From Morinoia aosen (taxonomy: Eukaryota; Arthropoda; Malacostraca; Amphipoda; Talitridae): a DNA stretch of 64,000 bases. The number at the start of each line of letters is the position of its first letter. Within the stretch, counting starts at the first letter, position 1. The notes under the pieces are model-generated. The model did not search any database. It was given only the letters and a program-made list of their open reading frames with translations, and was not told the origin of the DNA. The DNA is taken from contig CM059560.1 of NCBI GenBank assembly GCA_030386875.1, positions 26,964,183-27,028,182 of the forward strand. The letters are read 5' to 3'. Both the position numbers and the translations under genes were made by a program. Positions 12,880-24,723 of the stretch are shown here, piece by piece.

Positions 12880-13128
12880 TGTATAGGTTTTATTATTATT
12901 TTGAAATAGCATATTTTTTCGGTTCATTGCTGTTCTGTTTTTTAGCACCTACTACTTTTTCGACTTTGATCTTGTTTCCTAATCTTCTTTCCCTACTTAC
13001 TGTTTCCGCGCATAGATTCCGCGTCCTTTTTGCATAGATTCTGCGTCCCCTCTACTCCGTTCTAAATGGTACCTTCATCGTTCCTGTTTTTTGATTGCCT
13101 TTGTGGCGGATAGGGAGGCTTTAACTAA
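12880..13128 (+). mobile_element. SINE-like element, copy 3 (5' truncated)
   Basis: Only the 3' two-thirds of the family is present: the ttcggttcattgctgttctg block, the cttcctgtttttt/cgatacg-type region and the terminal ggatagggaggctttaacta block. The 5' head (cccctcaggggg and hairpin) is missing, as expected for incomplete reverse transcription. Confidence 0.7.
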
Positions 13129-13928
13129 CTAATAACCTTCCATGTTGGCCCGAACTGAAGCTCGTTTCAACTCATCAGTCTTCATCCGTTCTTTAATTGA
13201 TATTTTGAAATTACTGAACTGACTTTTATCAGTTGCTAGTTTTATGTAAATGTGTTTACTCAGTCGTAATTTCCGATTACTCATCATGTAGGAAATGTGC
13301 ATCATCATCATCATGGCGCCGTTCACACATGCCTCTTTAATGCGTCATTTCCCTTGCACCACTTGATTGAGCTTCTACTTCAGTGGATAAATCGTTAGCT
13401 TTCAGTTTAATCACTCATTAGTTCGCATTTCAAAAGTTGGCAACCCAGGTTATTAATATTTGATGAATTATTTTCGAAGTCTCAAATGGGACTATTTTAA
13501 TACAGGATTCCTACGAAGCTGTTCTGTTTGTGTTCGGGCGGTCATTGATGTGATTTGTGGGGTGTGTAAAGAGCTCCTGATGATTCTTATAGGTATTAGA
13601 TTTCATCACTATTTTCTCGGCTAATTTCGTTCCGAGTTATTAGTACGAATTGACTTCGGTTTGCGTTGTTTTAACTATCGTCGAGGCAAAGAATTGGTGC
13701 CTGGTTTTTCTTGTTGCATAGTTTCAATTTTTTACGCGTAATGAAGCATCGGCCAGACCTGGTTTTCCTTGGTTTTGAAATTTTTTTGAATTTTTCATGC
13801 ACGTCTTTGTTACGTGAACCTTCACTTAATCAAAGCATAAATTCACTGGTTTCTAACGTGAAGTGTTTATTTAGAATAAGTTAATAAATGATTCAACTCC
13901 GCATTAAAATTCTTTATTTTAATTTCAG
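13129..13928 (+). other. Intron sequence upstream of the 13.93-kb exon
   Basis: AT-rich, ending in a strong polypyrimidine tract and acceptor (ttattttaatttcag, AG at 13927-13928). This shows that the coding exon beginning at 13929 is not the first exon. The matching donor and upstream exon(s) could not be identified. A short (atc)n run lies near 13303. Confidence 0.55.
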
Positions 13929-13934
13929 GTCGTA

Positions 13935-15035
13935 ATGGTGGCCGAATTTCGTCGAGCGAAACCTCACATGGTCTACGTGAACCTGAGCGACTCGAACACC
14001 AGCGGAGGATCCAACGCAGAGTCACCTGAAGGGTCGCAGCCCTACCGGCCCATCGTCAGAGAGAACATCATTCGCCGCGGCGATAACAACCTGCTAGTTA
14101 AACTGTTGGACGCCGACCCGGAGTTGAGACCAGTGATCATGGGTACCTCTAATCCTAACCAACCTGAACTTTCCCCGTACTCTCATGTGGGGGATTATTC
14201 AAATGATGAGAATTTCAGCGAGCATCGGCCTAATGATGATTTGAATTTTGGAACAGAGGCATCGTTAGCAGCCGGTCGATCTAGTGCCGATTCCACCCAT
14301 GCAGGTGGAGGCAATCGTACCAGCGCTAACAATTCTGCTACCGAACACGGTCGTCAATCAGATGGCTCTTCTTCTCACACCAATACTCCACTAATTAGGC
14401 TAGCTGATTTTTCAAACGTTTCTTCGTTTGGCCATAATGACCGTTCTTTAGTGAACTCTGATCTTCCTCGATACTCCTTCTCTGATCCGATTAGTTCTAA
14501 TTCGTCTTATGGTAATTACAACAGTGGATCGGTGCCCAGAGTAACGATTATACGTTCTACTTCAACTTACGAAGTACAAACTGTCCCAGCAACCGCCTCA
14601 TTCAATAATAATAATGTGCATGGCTTCAGTGTACATGACACTCATGCTGCTGCTAACTTTGGACGCGGTGTTGGAGCTCAAGGAAGCCATAGCTATGGGG
14701 CTGCTCCTCATGCTAACCATGCGCATGGTATGGCTGGGTGGTGTGAGCCTGCCGCGAGTAGTCACTGTGGTCGGAGACCTGGGGGATCAGTAGGGCCTGT
14801 GCGACCAAGATATTCCTCTACTGATGTTTTGTGTACTGATCCTCAGTGTAAGGCGACTAAGTACCTTATGAATCAGGAATCCTTATTGAAGGAAAATCAA
14901 GTGTTGAAAAGGAAGTGCCAAATACTGGCTGGCACCATCAGCGATGAAGAAAAGCTTCAAAAAGTTTTGCGTTGTTTAGCTGATAGAAAGCGTGCGGCAG
15001 CTGCTGCTGCCTCAGTTGCTGCTGCTTGCCCTTAG
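13935..15035 (+). CDS. Unrecognised Ser/Asn/His-rich protein with C-terminal coiled coil (terminal exon)
   Basis: A 366-codon open frame in an exon that starts at 13929 behind a good acceptor. The two codons before the ATG are also in frame, so the methionine may be internal to a longer product. Residues 1-60 are the most conserved-looking part: a VYVNLSDS segment and RPIVRENIIRRGDNNLLVKL. Residues 60-290 are low-complexity Ser/Asn/Gly/His and probably disordered. Residues ~293-350 hold two cysteines (CTDPQC) and then a charged heptad-like helix (LLKENQVLKRKCQIL, then EEKLQKVLRCL). The chain ends in a poly-Ala tract. No enzyme motif, signal peptide or membrane segment is seen. Codon use and length support a real gene, and nothing in the sequence identifies its function. 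A basic-leucine-zipper role is unlikely because no basic region precedes the helix. Confidence 0.78.
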   Translation: MVAEFRRAKPHMVYVNLSDSNTSGGSNAESPEGSQPYRPIVRENIIRRGDNNLLVKLLDADPELRPVIMGTSNPNQPELSPYSHVGDYSNDENFSEHRPNDDLNFGTEASLAAGRSSADSTHAGGGNRTSANNSATEHGRQSDGSSSHTNTPLIRLADFSNVSSFGHNDRSLVNSDLPRYSFSDPISSNSSYGNYNSGSVPRVTIIRSTSTYEVQTVPATASFNNNNVHGFSVHDTHAAANFGRGVGAQGSHSYGAAPHANHAHGMAGWCEPAASSHCGRRPGGSVGPVRPRYSSTDVLCTDPQCKATKYLMNQESLLKENQVLKRKCQILAGTISDEEKLQKVLRCLADRKRAAAAAASVAAACP

Positions 15036-15700
15036 TATGCACTTGTATTTTGGTCTGCTTATCTGCTTATCGGTGAAGCTGATCCATTTGTAACACGTCT
15101 TAGTGCATATTTGTGGGTGCTTTTGAGGACCTAACCATTAGCAGAAGTATGTCTTCAGTTACTATGTCAATAGTTGCAGGTGTCGCGAAGTTCTTCTATG
15201 TCTTGATTTTTCATTTTCTATGTTCAATAAGCTTTCATAACCTTTGTGTAGGCACTTACATGAATTCTTGCAATTTTTGTGTTGAGTCGAAGATTGGAGT
15301 TTATTTGTTTCACAGGTATTGGCCTATTTGTCCAACGCGTTGGAACTTCATGATGGATGAAATTTTGTTAGACTGAAATTTGAGAAGTCAATTTGCGGTA
15401 CACAGTATTAGAAGTATCAAGATATTAGAAGTGACAGTGTTCAAGTGTGTTCGCGCAAACAGGTTCGTAATTTTTCCTTGAACATCAACTTGTATTGTCG
15501 GAGTCTTTTTATTATTGGTAGTATAACTTTATTTTCTTAGCGGAAAACCTAAGAATAGATTTTCGCTGCGCCTATGCAATTGTCACATGACGGCAGAGCA
15601 GAATTACAGAATGGTTAGAAGACTAAAATTCTTCCCTGTGTGACTATTTTCTGACTGGAAATACATTTAGAACAGCTCGAAATAAAAACGCTGCTTGCAC
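15036..15700 (+). other. Probable 3' UTR of the coiled-coil gene
   Basis: AT-rich sequence following the TAG stop. The first canonical poly(A) signal I see is AATAAA at 15681-15686, giving a 3' UTR of about 660 nt. An 87-codon frame inside it is not supported as a gene. Confidence 0.5.
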
Positions 15701-16043
15701 ATCGTTCGTCGTACGAAGCCTATAAATTATCAGAATTTAAATTTGAAAGCATCTTCGTCTCAAATGTCCAAAAATATTGAGAATTACTTTGCTTCGTGAA
15801 GGTAAGATTTTGCAGAAAGCCGCACTGTATTGCGATTGTGTGCGTACGGGGTGATTTATTATCTTAGTATTGAGTGCAACTCTAGTCAAAATTCATTGAG
15901 TAGCAGATGGAATAAGGATAATGTAGTTTCATTTTCACCTTGAAAGTACTTCCTACCCTGAAGTTTGCAATAAAGTATCAGTGAGGTATCTTACCTTCGA
16001 TAGTTTGAAACTTGGACTCATCTATTTTGACTCGTCAAGTCAA

Positions 16044-16423
16044 ACTACACGCTTCTCCCCTCAGGGGAATACAACTATTGTATCTATGGGGATTAGCGCT
16101 CCCAGGGGAAAAATGTGAGGGCCTGAGCTGAGAGTTAGGTAGGCCTTCTTTTTGTTGAAATAAAATGTTTTTGTTATGTTAAGGACCAACTTTTTTAGGT
16201 TCACTACTGTCCTGTTTTTCAGCACCTCTGACTTTCTTCTTCAACTTTGATCTTATTTCATGAACTTCTTTCCCATCTTACTGTTTCTATGCCTTCTCTG
16301 CATAGATTCCTCATTTCTTATCTCCATATTAAATGGTTCCTTCCTCTCTTCGATACGCTCTAGTTTTGTAGCGGTTAGGGAGGCTTAAACTAACTTATAA
16401 TCTTAATCTTACTACACGCTTCT
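16044..16423 (+). mobile_element. SINE-like element, copy 4, with 13-bp target duplication
   Basis: The element occupies about 16057-16410 and is bracketed by perfect repeats of actacacgcttct at 16044-16056 and 16411-16423. A 13-bp duplication of this kind is typical of target-primed reverse transcription by LINE machinery. This copy therefore fixes the family's ends: the cccctcagggg head and the taatcttaatctt tail. It is the clearest single insertion in the window. Confidence 0.92.
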
Positions 16424-16554
16424 TTGCTCCATGAAATTAGAGGATTCCCTATGTTTATTCTATTGGCTTCTCAACAGCTGTGACTTCATAAAATTAGCAC
16501 GTCCCACGGTGATGTCGATAACGTGTTCGGGGACACATTGATGTCACAAAGTTG

Positions 16555-16919
16555 CCTCTGGATGATACAACTATTTTATCCATGGGAATTAGCGCTCCCT
16601 GGGGAGGGAGAGGAATACATCAGGTTCCGAGCTAAGAACTAGGTTAGCTTTTTTTTTTTTTTTGCTGAAATAAAGTTTTGTTATTGTTTGAGGATCATCT
16701 TTTTTTCTGTTCATTCCTATGTTGTTTTTCAGCACCCACAACTTGTAAATTTTCATTTTGTTTTATGAACTTCTTTCTCAACATCAAGTTACCATGTCCC
16801 TTGTGCAAAAAGTCGGCGTTCCCCTAAGTCCATACTAAATGGTGCCTTCCTCCTTCTTTTCTTTGGAACGTTTTCGTTGCGGTTAGGGAGGCTTAAACCA
16901 ACGTAATTTACATAATCTT
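16555..16919 (+). mobile_element. SINE-like element, copy 5 (diverged)
   Basis: A full-length but clearly more diverged family member. It keeps the head hairpin (gatacaactattttatc), the gggaattagcgctccc block and the terminal ggttagggaggcttaaacca. The block gttccgagc in the 5' part resembles a Pol III B box more than in other copies. No target duplication is visible. Confidence 0.78.
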
Positions 16920-18962
16920 ATTGAGTCGCATGTATAATTTAGTGGCTTTCGTGGCGTGTCCATCGTAAATGAATGAGAGGTAATATATTCTAGTTGTTGG
17001 ACGGTGTGTTGCCAACCGCAGTACGAGTAGCCTTATGGTATTTATTCCTCTTCAGTTAACTCTCAACAACCAAATATTAACTTAAAAAAAGATATATTGC
17101 TATATACTAATTACAAGCCATCCATTTTCAGTTATCTGGAAAAGATCATGCTTCATTCTTCGAACTGTAGAGTGTGCTGATTGTAGGTAGCGGATTATCA
17201 GCGGGATAGTACATATTTGTAACTCCCTTTAATTAAAGCCTCGTGTCGATGCGTAGGAGAAAATTATTCTCAAATGCCAAAATCTTGCGCATCAGGCGTG
17301 CCTAGTTGACCATGAGGGAAGCAGTGATATGGAGGTGTGTTGACTGAAGTACCTTAGAAATTAAGTGTTGCTTGGTGCGATAATTTCATAACTGCTTGTA
17401 ATCAGGAATAGAGCCCGGAGTGCGTTGTTTCAATTTTATATTTGGGGACTGCTAGTTTTACTATTTTTATTCTTTTTGAAATAAAATTGACTAATCATGA
17501 GCTCTCGAACTGATTTTTTTTCGTTTTATTTTTCGCTTATTTTAATTTTGTTTTCTTGTGTTTCACTAGCTACGTTTTATTAACACTTTTTAGAAGAATC
17601 GAAATAATCACACTTATGGTGTAGCTCTCCGCTCCTCAGTGACCCAACGGAAAATTCCACTAAAGAGAACAAAAATTCAGCCTACCATGTGATTCAATAT
17701 GGGATTATTGAGAGTACTGAATTGAACTGTAAGTTATCGGCGTGTAAACTTCGCACTTTGAAAGTTGTTCTGATGGATACGATAATGGATTCTGTCTTGT
17801 CGATGGCAACTTGGAACCTCGTCTTCAGTGTAAGGCGAATTGCGACCAGTAGTTAATGATGCTGTATAAATATTCGTCTTATTTAGGGATAGTTGAATGT
17901 AACATAAGCACATTAACCATCACGCATCACTATCGGCACTTCGAGCCTTGTGCCTTTTGGTCTTCCAAAAACAATTGATTTCACTCGCTTTCTGTTGAAG
18001 TTTATTTTTCTTTTTAGGCTTATGACGCGCTGCTGCCAGAAGATTATTTTTCCTTCAAAGTTGAGTTCGTTCTCGTTAGCAACTCCAGCATCGAGAGTTT
18101 AATCGATGATTAGGTCGCTTGAGTCTATGAATCTCTCCAACGTCTCCTGGCCTGCTCATACAGATGTGGCGCTACTGTCGAGGCTGGAGATCTTACGCCA
18201 TTTGTTAAGAACTGAAGATGCGAAATTAAGTTCGTTTCAATTCATCGTTGATTTTCCAAAGAACGGGGCTGACCAGGGCTCAAAAATTTCTAGATGTGCA
18301 GTGACACGATTTCTCTCGAATGGGTGTTGAAATAGTTTCGTACCATTATTGTTGATACGATAGAAAATAGACGTGTTATCGAGATTGTTTGGGTTTTGCG
18401 GCGTCCGATTAGGCAATTTGACTCAAGAAAATAAGTTACTCCTGCATTTTCTAGCTACCGTAGGTTAGGATCGTCCTCTGATCATTGGAACGAGCGTGCG
18501 AGTTGCAGGAGGTTGAACTACGTCTCAAAATTTTCCTTTTCATCTTGATCCTATGTAACATGAGGTCGTCAAAGCCCTTCAAACAAAAGCTTAGCTCAGT
18601 TCAACAAACTAGCAAGAAAATTCTCAGAATTGGAAATTATCAATGGAATCTGCATGATCAGCTGCGCTCATCTTCTAAGCGATATGTGGGATTCACGCCC
18701 TAATTGCACGATTAAATTTAAATATAGTATAAGTAGACCTATTAAGTATATATTAATTAAGGCTTGGATATCCTGATGCTCGGATGATATGTCGAGACAT
18801 TATTCCTCGCGATAATCTCAACAAAAGATTATCGTATTAAGTAATGCGTACAAACGCTATCGGAAGAGTTCTGATATAGATCATGCGGAGTTATTCATTT
18901 ATTTCCATCCGCTTCCTTTGAAACACGCTATTCAGACAAGCAGTCTGACTTCGTTGACATGT
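16920..18962. other. Gene-poor stretch, nothing supported
   Basis: Two plus-strand frames (18106-18330 and 18485-18703, 74 and 72 codons) are open but show no domain, signal peptide or good splice context. I treat them as chance. No repeat or RNA gene is recognised. Confidence 0.4.
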
Positions 18963-19684
18963 CTCCTGAGGGGGATACAACTATTGCATCTATGGGAATT
19001 AGCACTCCCAGGGGGAAAATGTGTGAGGACCCGAGCTGAGGTAGGTAGGCCTTCTTTTCGTTCAAATAAAATGTTTTTTGTTATGTTAAGGACCCCTTTT
19101 CACGGTTCACTACTATCCTGTTTTTCAGCACCTACTACTTTTGTATGACTTTATCTTGTTTCATATATTTCTTTCTCAACTTGCTGTTGCTATGCCCCTT
19201 CTGCATAGATTCCGCGTTCCCTTATCTCCATCCCCTCAGGGGGATACAACTGTTGTATCTATGGGAATTAGCGCTCCCAGGGGGACAACGTGAGGGCCCG
19301 AGCTAAAGGTTAGGTAGGCTTTTTTTCTGTTAGAATAGAATTGGTTTTTGTTATGTAACGGACCACCTTTCTTCGGTTCACTGCTGTCCTGTTTTTCAGC
19401 ACCTACTACTGTCTTCTTCAACTTTGATCTTGTTTCATGAACTTCTTTCTTATCTTACTGTTTCTATGCCCCTTCTGCATTGATTCCCCATTCTCTTATC
19501 TCCATACTAAATGGTGCCTTCTTCCTTCCTCTCTTCGATACGCACTTTTTTTGTAGCGGTTAGGGAGGCTTAAACTAACCTATAATCTAATCTAATCCCT
19601 TATCTCCATACTAAATTGTGCCTTCCTCTATTCGGAACGCTTTTTTTAACGGTTTGGAAGACTTGAACTAACATCTAATCTAAT
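18963..19684 (+). mobile_element. SINE-like element, copy 6 (outer copy, interrupted)
   Basis: The 5' part (18963-19231) runs from the head to the block ttcccttatctccat. It resumes at 19610 (actaaattgtgcc) and ends near 19684 with the taatctaat tail. Between these parts lies copy 7. The outer element has its own flanking duplication: cttcgttga at 18949-18957 and again at 19685-19693, with the next bases (catgt/tgtgg) partly matching. Confidence 0.88.
19232..19595 (+). mobile_element. SINE-like element, copy 7, inserted inside copy 6
   Basis: A 364-bp full-length copy from cccctcaggggg to tataatctaatctaa. It is flanked by exact copies of tcccttatctccat (19218-19231 and 19596-19609). This sequence is part of the family's own 3' region, so the nested insertion proves the duplication length (14 bp) and gives relative age. 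Same orientation as the host copy. Confidence 0.93.
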
Positions 19685-19693
19685 CTTCGTTGA

Positions 19694-21654
19694 TGTGGTA
19701 CCAAGTCTAGGACGAAACCTGAAGGAGCCATTGGTCCATTGCAACAGACTCGCCTCCACTATCCTACAGGAGTGTGCTTTGGGTCGAGGATACGCAGTTT
19801 TCTAACTTTCTTGGTTTTGTTGGAAAAAGTGTTTGCCACTTTGAGCAGTTTCCAAACGAACTTGAAAATCATGGTCTCTGCTTCCTTTGTTCTTCAAATT
19901 TTCAGCTCTTTTACAGCGCGAAACACTAGCGTGGCGGTTGAAGTAGCAACATGTATAATAAACTAACCTATAATTATTTTTAATTTTCAGTCTTGTCCTT
20001 CGTTGTAATTATTTTCCATAGTACTTGAGTGCGACTTGTTCTATGAAGTTTAGAGCCAGTAACGGTTTAATTTGTTTTGTACAATTGTTTGGTATTTTTT
20101 ACTGGAAAACGCCAAAAAATGTGCATCATTTTTATTTTGCTCTCAAAGAAAGTCAAAGCTTTAAGAAGAAATAATTCAACCACGATTTTCGAACTTGAAG
20201 GAATTTATCCGAGCGCTAGCTCACCCGCCAGGTCTGTTTCGGGCATGCTATTGAGCGAATAATCCTATGGTGATTATTCGAACAATCATCTGATGAAAGA
20301 TATATGTTGTCAACTGCTACTAAGACGTGTTTTACAAAATGTATGGAACTTCAAAACATGTGTGGAATTAATTTCAAGAAAGCATAGAAACAACATTACG
20401 ATTCAACGTACTAAGTAAACGCAAATTCTTACGAGAAGCTTTTTTTTTTGTAAATGCGATGTTGAATTTGATGGAAACAAATTTTCGTTACTAAGTGCAA
20501 CACCATAAAACTACCAGATTCCAGTGTCTTGGTGTTGGAACTAGTCTTTGATTTATTTTTGTTTGCAAGTAAAAATGTGCGTAGAATGTTACATTTCGGC
20601 TATGAGTCTCATTTGCTGTAATTGCGATCCTTGTAAAAACGTTTATTTTGTACCAGTACCAGTCTTGATCGTGGCTCATGGTTGTAACCTCCTACTATAA
20701 ACGCGCACACGGTCGATCTGGTCCTGGTCTGGCAAATCTATATCTGTCGTATCGGTAAAATAGCCGGCATTTTTCTAAGTGGTATTAGCTACGTCACATA
20801 GTATGAACATGTTTTGTATCGGAGTCAACATGAAAGAACTTCAGCCGCCAGCTACATTGAAGTGAACTGTTAGAATTTCTTGACTTTTTTTTTGCAGTAC
20901 GATAAGCCTAATTTTGAGAGTTAATAGATAGTGTTGAGTAAGTGGGGAGCGTACTCTGTGTAAGTTACTTTTGTATGATAGCACAGTTATCATTAATGGA
21001 GTTAAGCTTCGTTAGAAACTAACATAGTGAATTAACTAATTTTGTGCACGCATCTCTCTGTTATTCTACAATCTACATGGTTCTCTGTTATTCTACTATC
21101 TATTTTTAATGTGACCGAATACGGTGAATTAAGGTTGAAATTCTGTGCCAGGTCCTAGATATTTTACAGCGATCATTAAGGGGACGAAATTTAAGTAAAG
21201 ATCCGAATGGCGCTATCCTTATGGTTATTCTGTAAGAACTAAGAAGCATATACATGTTGTAGTCATTCATAAAAATTCTTCATACATACGTCAATAAACG
21301 GAACTGTAAACACCCCAGAGCTAATTACACTCTTTGTAAAAGAAATCAAGTTGCTTCTAGATATGTTTAATTCTTACGATTCCTTTATAAATTGTACGCA
21401 TGGCTTAAGCACGGAACCACCACTTGAGCTCGTTAGATCATGTAAAGATGAAGGGCTTTGCTGTTATACATGTGAAGAATGCGAATGTCATCGTTAGTGA
21501 TATTGCTTATTTTTTAGGTAACGTTGAAGTAATGAGATAGTAAAGGCGGATTAAACCCCTGTCATTATTTTTGTACAAAAATGGTAAGATTTTTTTAATG
21601 TTACTCAAAAAAGGACTGGTGCTATTGATGTTCAAATATCTCTCGTTTGATTTC
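19694..21654. other. Gene-poor stretch, nothing supported
   Basis: AT-rich DNA with short frames on both strands. No exon, RNA gene or repeat is supported. Confidence 0.4.
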
Positions 21655-21860
21655 GTTGTATGGTTGAAGACTAGCGACATGAGATGTGAGCATTGTCCAG
21701 CAGTAGTATACGAGAGCCCACCGAGCGTCTTAATATGTTTAGCGCGCCTCCTCATAGCGCAGCACATCGTGCTTGGTGCGGCGGCCAGGCTGCGAGTGCG
21801 CGACGGGATCGTTTCAGGGCTCCTTTTCAGCGCCCAAACTTCTTTGAACTTCTCAACGGA
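21655..21860. other. GC-richer island open on both strands, unassigned
   Basis: About 200 bp markedly richer in G+C than the surroundings. Frames are open across it on both strands (105 codons plus, 139 codons minus). The minus-strand peptide (…KRSPETIPSRTRSLAAA…) is not one I recognise. The minus strand has tactactgctggacaatgct, reminiscent of phrases in dispersed insect repeats, so a fossil repeat is as likely as an exon. Confidence 0.25.
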
Positions 21861-23530
21861 AGAGTGTAAAATTTCTTCGTATTTGTAAGGGAAATAAAGA
21901 GCAATAACTTGAAAGCTGTGGCTCATTTTAGCCTCTGTTTTAAGTTAGTAAAATAAATAGCACAGTACAAAATAAAACTATTTGTGAAATTTATGGACAC
22001 ACTACATATGCTAACGCTAACAGTCATACGATTTCAGAAATATTTCCTAGGGCAAATTGGGGCGGTATTCGTACTTGAAATGGATAAATGAACAGCAAAT
22101 GTTTGCTTGATTAATACAAACGGCACGACGATGCAACATACCTAAATAATTTTAAGCTGGAGTGCTTCGAATAAAATATTTGAAATAACGCGTGAATTTT
22201 CAAGCTTATAGCTTTCACACTATTTATCTTTGTGAAGTTCTGTTTACTCAATACCTTGAGTTGAACTCTAGAAACTTCATTTGGCTCGCTGTTGACGCCC
22301 GACAGCTTTCAACATCCAATAGACTAGTATGTTATCATGGAAGAACAGTAAGACATCTGAAGTTTAAATTCAGTGATTTACGCGACGTTATACCCAATAT
22401 ATCTTTCCTTTCCGTCCAGGTGGATTTCGAATTTCACGCTTATTGGCAGCTGTAATGTATTTAAGTTAAAGTATAATTTGTACCCTAATGTGCTCTTCGT
22501 AATTCAATGTCGAGTGACGGTTTCACTGCCATTTTAATGCCAGTGCCTGCCAAATAATGGCACAATGAGCAAAAATTTCACCGAGCAGAAAATTAAATGG
22601 GAAGAAAATGTACGAACTGGTCATGCAGTACTACCTTGAGTGATCAACAGGGAAGTATCCATCACTGTACAGAGTTAACCCTTGTTTCGAATTGAATCCT
22701 TCACTCGGCATATGAATTTAAATGTACGTTCATATATTTACTGACGAATTTTAGCCTAAGTGCATCATTTAAGGCATACCTTTGGTCGATCATCGTTCTC
22801 TCCATTTCACAGTTTCTTGATCTTTGTCATTGAATTTTACTTCTCTTGAATACTGTCACAATTAATAATGGGCTGACTTGGTTTATGCTAGTAGAAATAA
22901 ATTTTGTAAACACTTCGTTGTTCATTGACCCGTGTGGTGTGAAATATATGACGCATTGTAACGTGTACACGGACGTCAATAAATTAACTAAAACCCGGAG
23001 AACATCCTGCTACAATCATTGAGGTGAAGTCGAAGTAGAACGACGCACTCATCATTTCTAATTAAGCCCCGGTTTGCTTATTTCCAGAGAAAGACGAGAA
23101 TGTGATGCTCCTGCTCTGATAGACGTTCCATTGAAGATGTTTTGCGCGCTTAATGCTGAAATTTATCATTAGCTATTCCATAATGTACACGACCGCTATT
23201 CCGTCTTTTTGTTAATAGTTAACAAAAGCGTCAAGTTTAATATAAGAACCGCACAGTCGTGAATGAGACACAGGTGTTGTAGAGCAAGTCGTACTTCGTA
23301 AGCGTAATTTCAAAAATTCAACGTCGAGTGCAATCAAATCATTATTTAGTATGATGAACAAACCCGAGACTACCGATACGGAGTCAAAAGAACTCCTGCC
23401 CATCAGTGGACCCAAAGTGAAGAACCTCTCCTTGTCTAACATGGGAGCGCCATCACGAATTGTTCATGAAATCCTTCCGGATATGATAAAACTCTAACAC
23501 GGAGTTAACGTTACAGTCGTTTATTCCGCT
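21861..23530. other. Gene-poor stretch downstream of the membrane-protein gene
   Basis: No supported exon. This stretch lies beyond the likely poly(A) site of the minus-strand gene. Confidence 0.4.
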
Positions 23531-23532
23531 CA

Positions 23533-23952
23533 TTTATTGTGGAATAAAAGAAGCTAAGTGGGAATCACCGTTGACGAAACTCTATAGTTAGAATTAGTAC
23601 CAACACCAGCCCCTCGCTGAGTTCTCGCTTAAAAATTTAACCTATGCCCTTCGAGATATGCGTGCGAGTATTTTAGTTGGTTTGAGGGCATCTTAGCAGC
23701 GGTAGTGCCTTATACATCAGTGAATATTGGTTACTAGCAAGCTCAGTAGTAAATTGAACCAGTTAGAAGCTGAAGCAGGATAATGAACATCAAATTGTCA
23801 AAATATGTCATACCCTTGCTTTCAAATAGGTTGTCAGTATTCACCAATAATAAACAATATGCGAGCTGTGTTTAAAAAATCATCTCTAGCATGATCAAGA
23901 TAAATTATGCCCGCTGACCTGTAGTCCCGATGAAAATCCTGAAGAAATAACT
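23533..23952 (-). other. Probable 3' UTR of the CUB/LDLa gene
   Basis: Downstream of the stop codon at 23953-23955 on the minus strand. A canonical AATAAA (plus-strand tttatt, 23533-23538) would give a 3' UTR of about 420 nt. Confidence 0.45.
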
Positions 23953-24723
23953 TTAAGCTAATGACTCGTCACTATCATGCTGCTGGATGTTAGATAACTC
24001 ACCATCATTTCCAAACTGCATCGCATGGTTACTTAGAGCTCGCGAACAAGAGGGATTTTGGCGATGACTGTTAGAGTTAGCTTCATGGCTAGCCAAAAAT
24101 TCTTCACTCGACCTGTAAGGCCGATGACTATCTGGTGACATTAATGACGAATCATGGGCTTCGTATTCTGGAGGAGATTCAGTAGGGAATGGGGGAGAAA
24201 CAGCTAAGTGCATTTGCTGTTTAGCAGCTCCATTTCTCAAGGATACTCTTCTATCCAAAGAACGATTGGAGTTGAACGTCACACACGATTCCTGTGGTTG
24301 AGTTCTTTGCGGTTTCAACGTTGAAGACCTACACCGTCGAGCGTCGTCCAGGCTATTATTCATTGTACCGAAAGAATTTCCATTAAACGTGACTGTTGGT
24401 TCTGCCATCGGCAACCCAACATTACGTTGGGTGTCTAAATTTGGAGTTGTGGAAAATGATCGAGTGAGGCTGCTTGTGGCGCTTGACAGTGACGACGTCG
24501 GTATGGCATTTGAGGAAGACGCTGTTTTGACGTACGAAGAAGAGCCGGCAATTGCGGGCACGAATTGGGCAGGATGCACTTCTGGGACGATGTTGGTGGC
24601 TTCTTGGGGAGGCCCGTGAGGGAACAGGGCCTCGTATGAAGGAGGATTGTCTTGTTTCCAGACTGACGCCCCAGCGGTGCCAGCTGGCCACGACTGGCCG
24701 GCAGGATTGCACACCACTCGAAC
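23953..24723 (-). CDS. CUB/LDLa gene, exon 8: PPxY-bearing cytoplasmic tail and stop
   Basis: A phase 0 terminal exon of 256 codons plus stop, after the acceptor aaaatatttcag. It contains NPPSYEALF and SPPEYEAHD, two well-spaced WW-binding motifs, with Ser-rich sequence between. It has no catalytic domain and ends DSDESLA. Confidence 0.88.
   Translation of the reverse strand, partial: VRVVCNPAGQSWPAGTAGASVWKQDNPPSYEALFPHGPPQEATNIVPEVHPAQFVPAIAGSSSYVKTASSSNAIPTSSLSSATSSLTRSFSTTPNLDTQRNVGLPMAEPTVTFNGNSFGTMNNSLDDARRCRSSTLKPQRTQPQESCVTFNSNRSLDRRVSLRNGAAKQQMHLAVSPPFPTESPPEYEAHDSSLMSPDSHRPYRSSEEFLASHEANSNSHRQNPSCSRALSNHAMQFGNDGELSNIQQHDSDESLA

Noticed and set aside
21507-21926. 139-codon minus-strand frame as a gene
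   Set aside because: No recognised domain or splice context, the opposite strand is open too, and sequence phrases suggest an old repeat.
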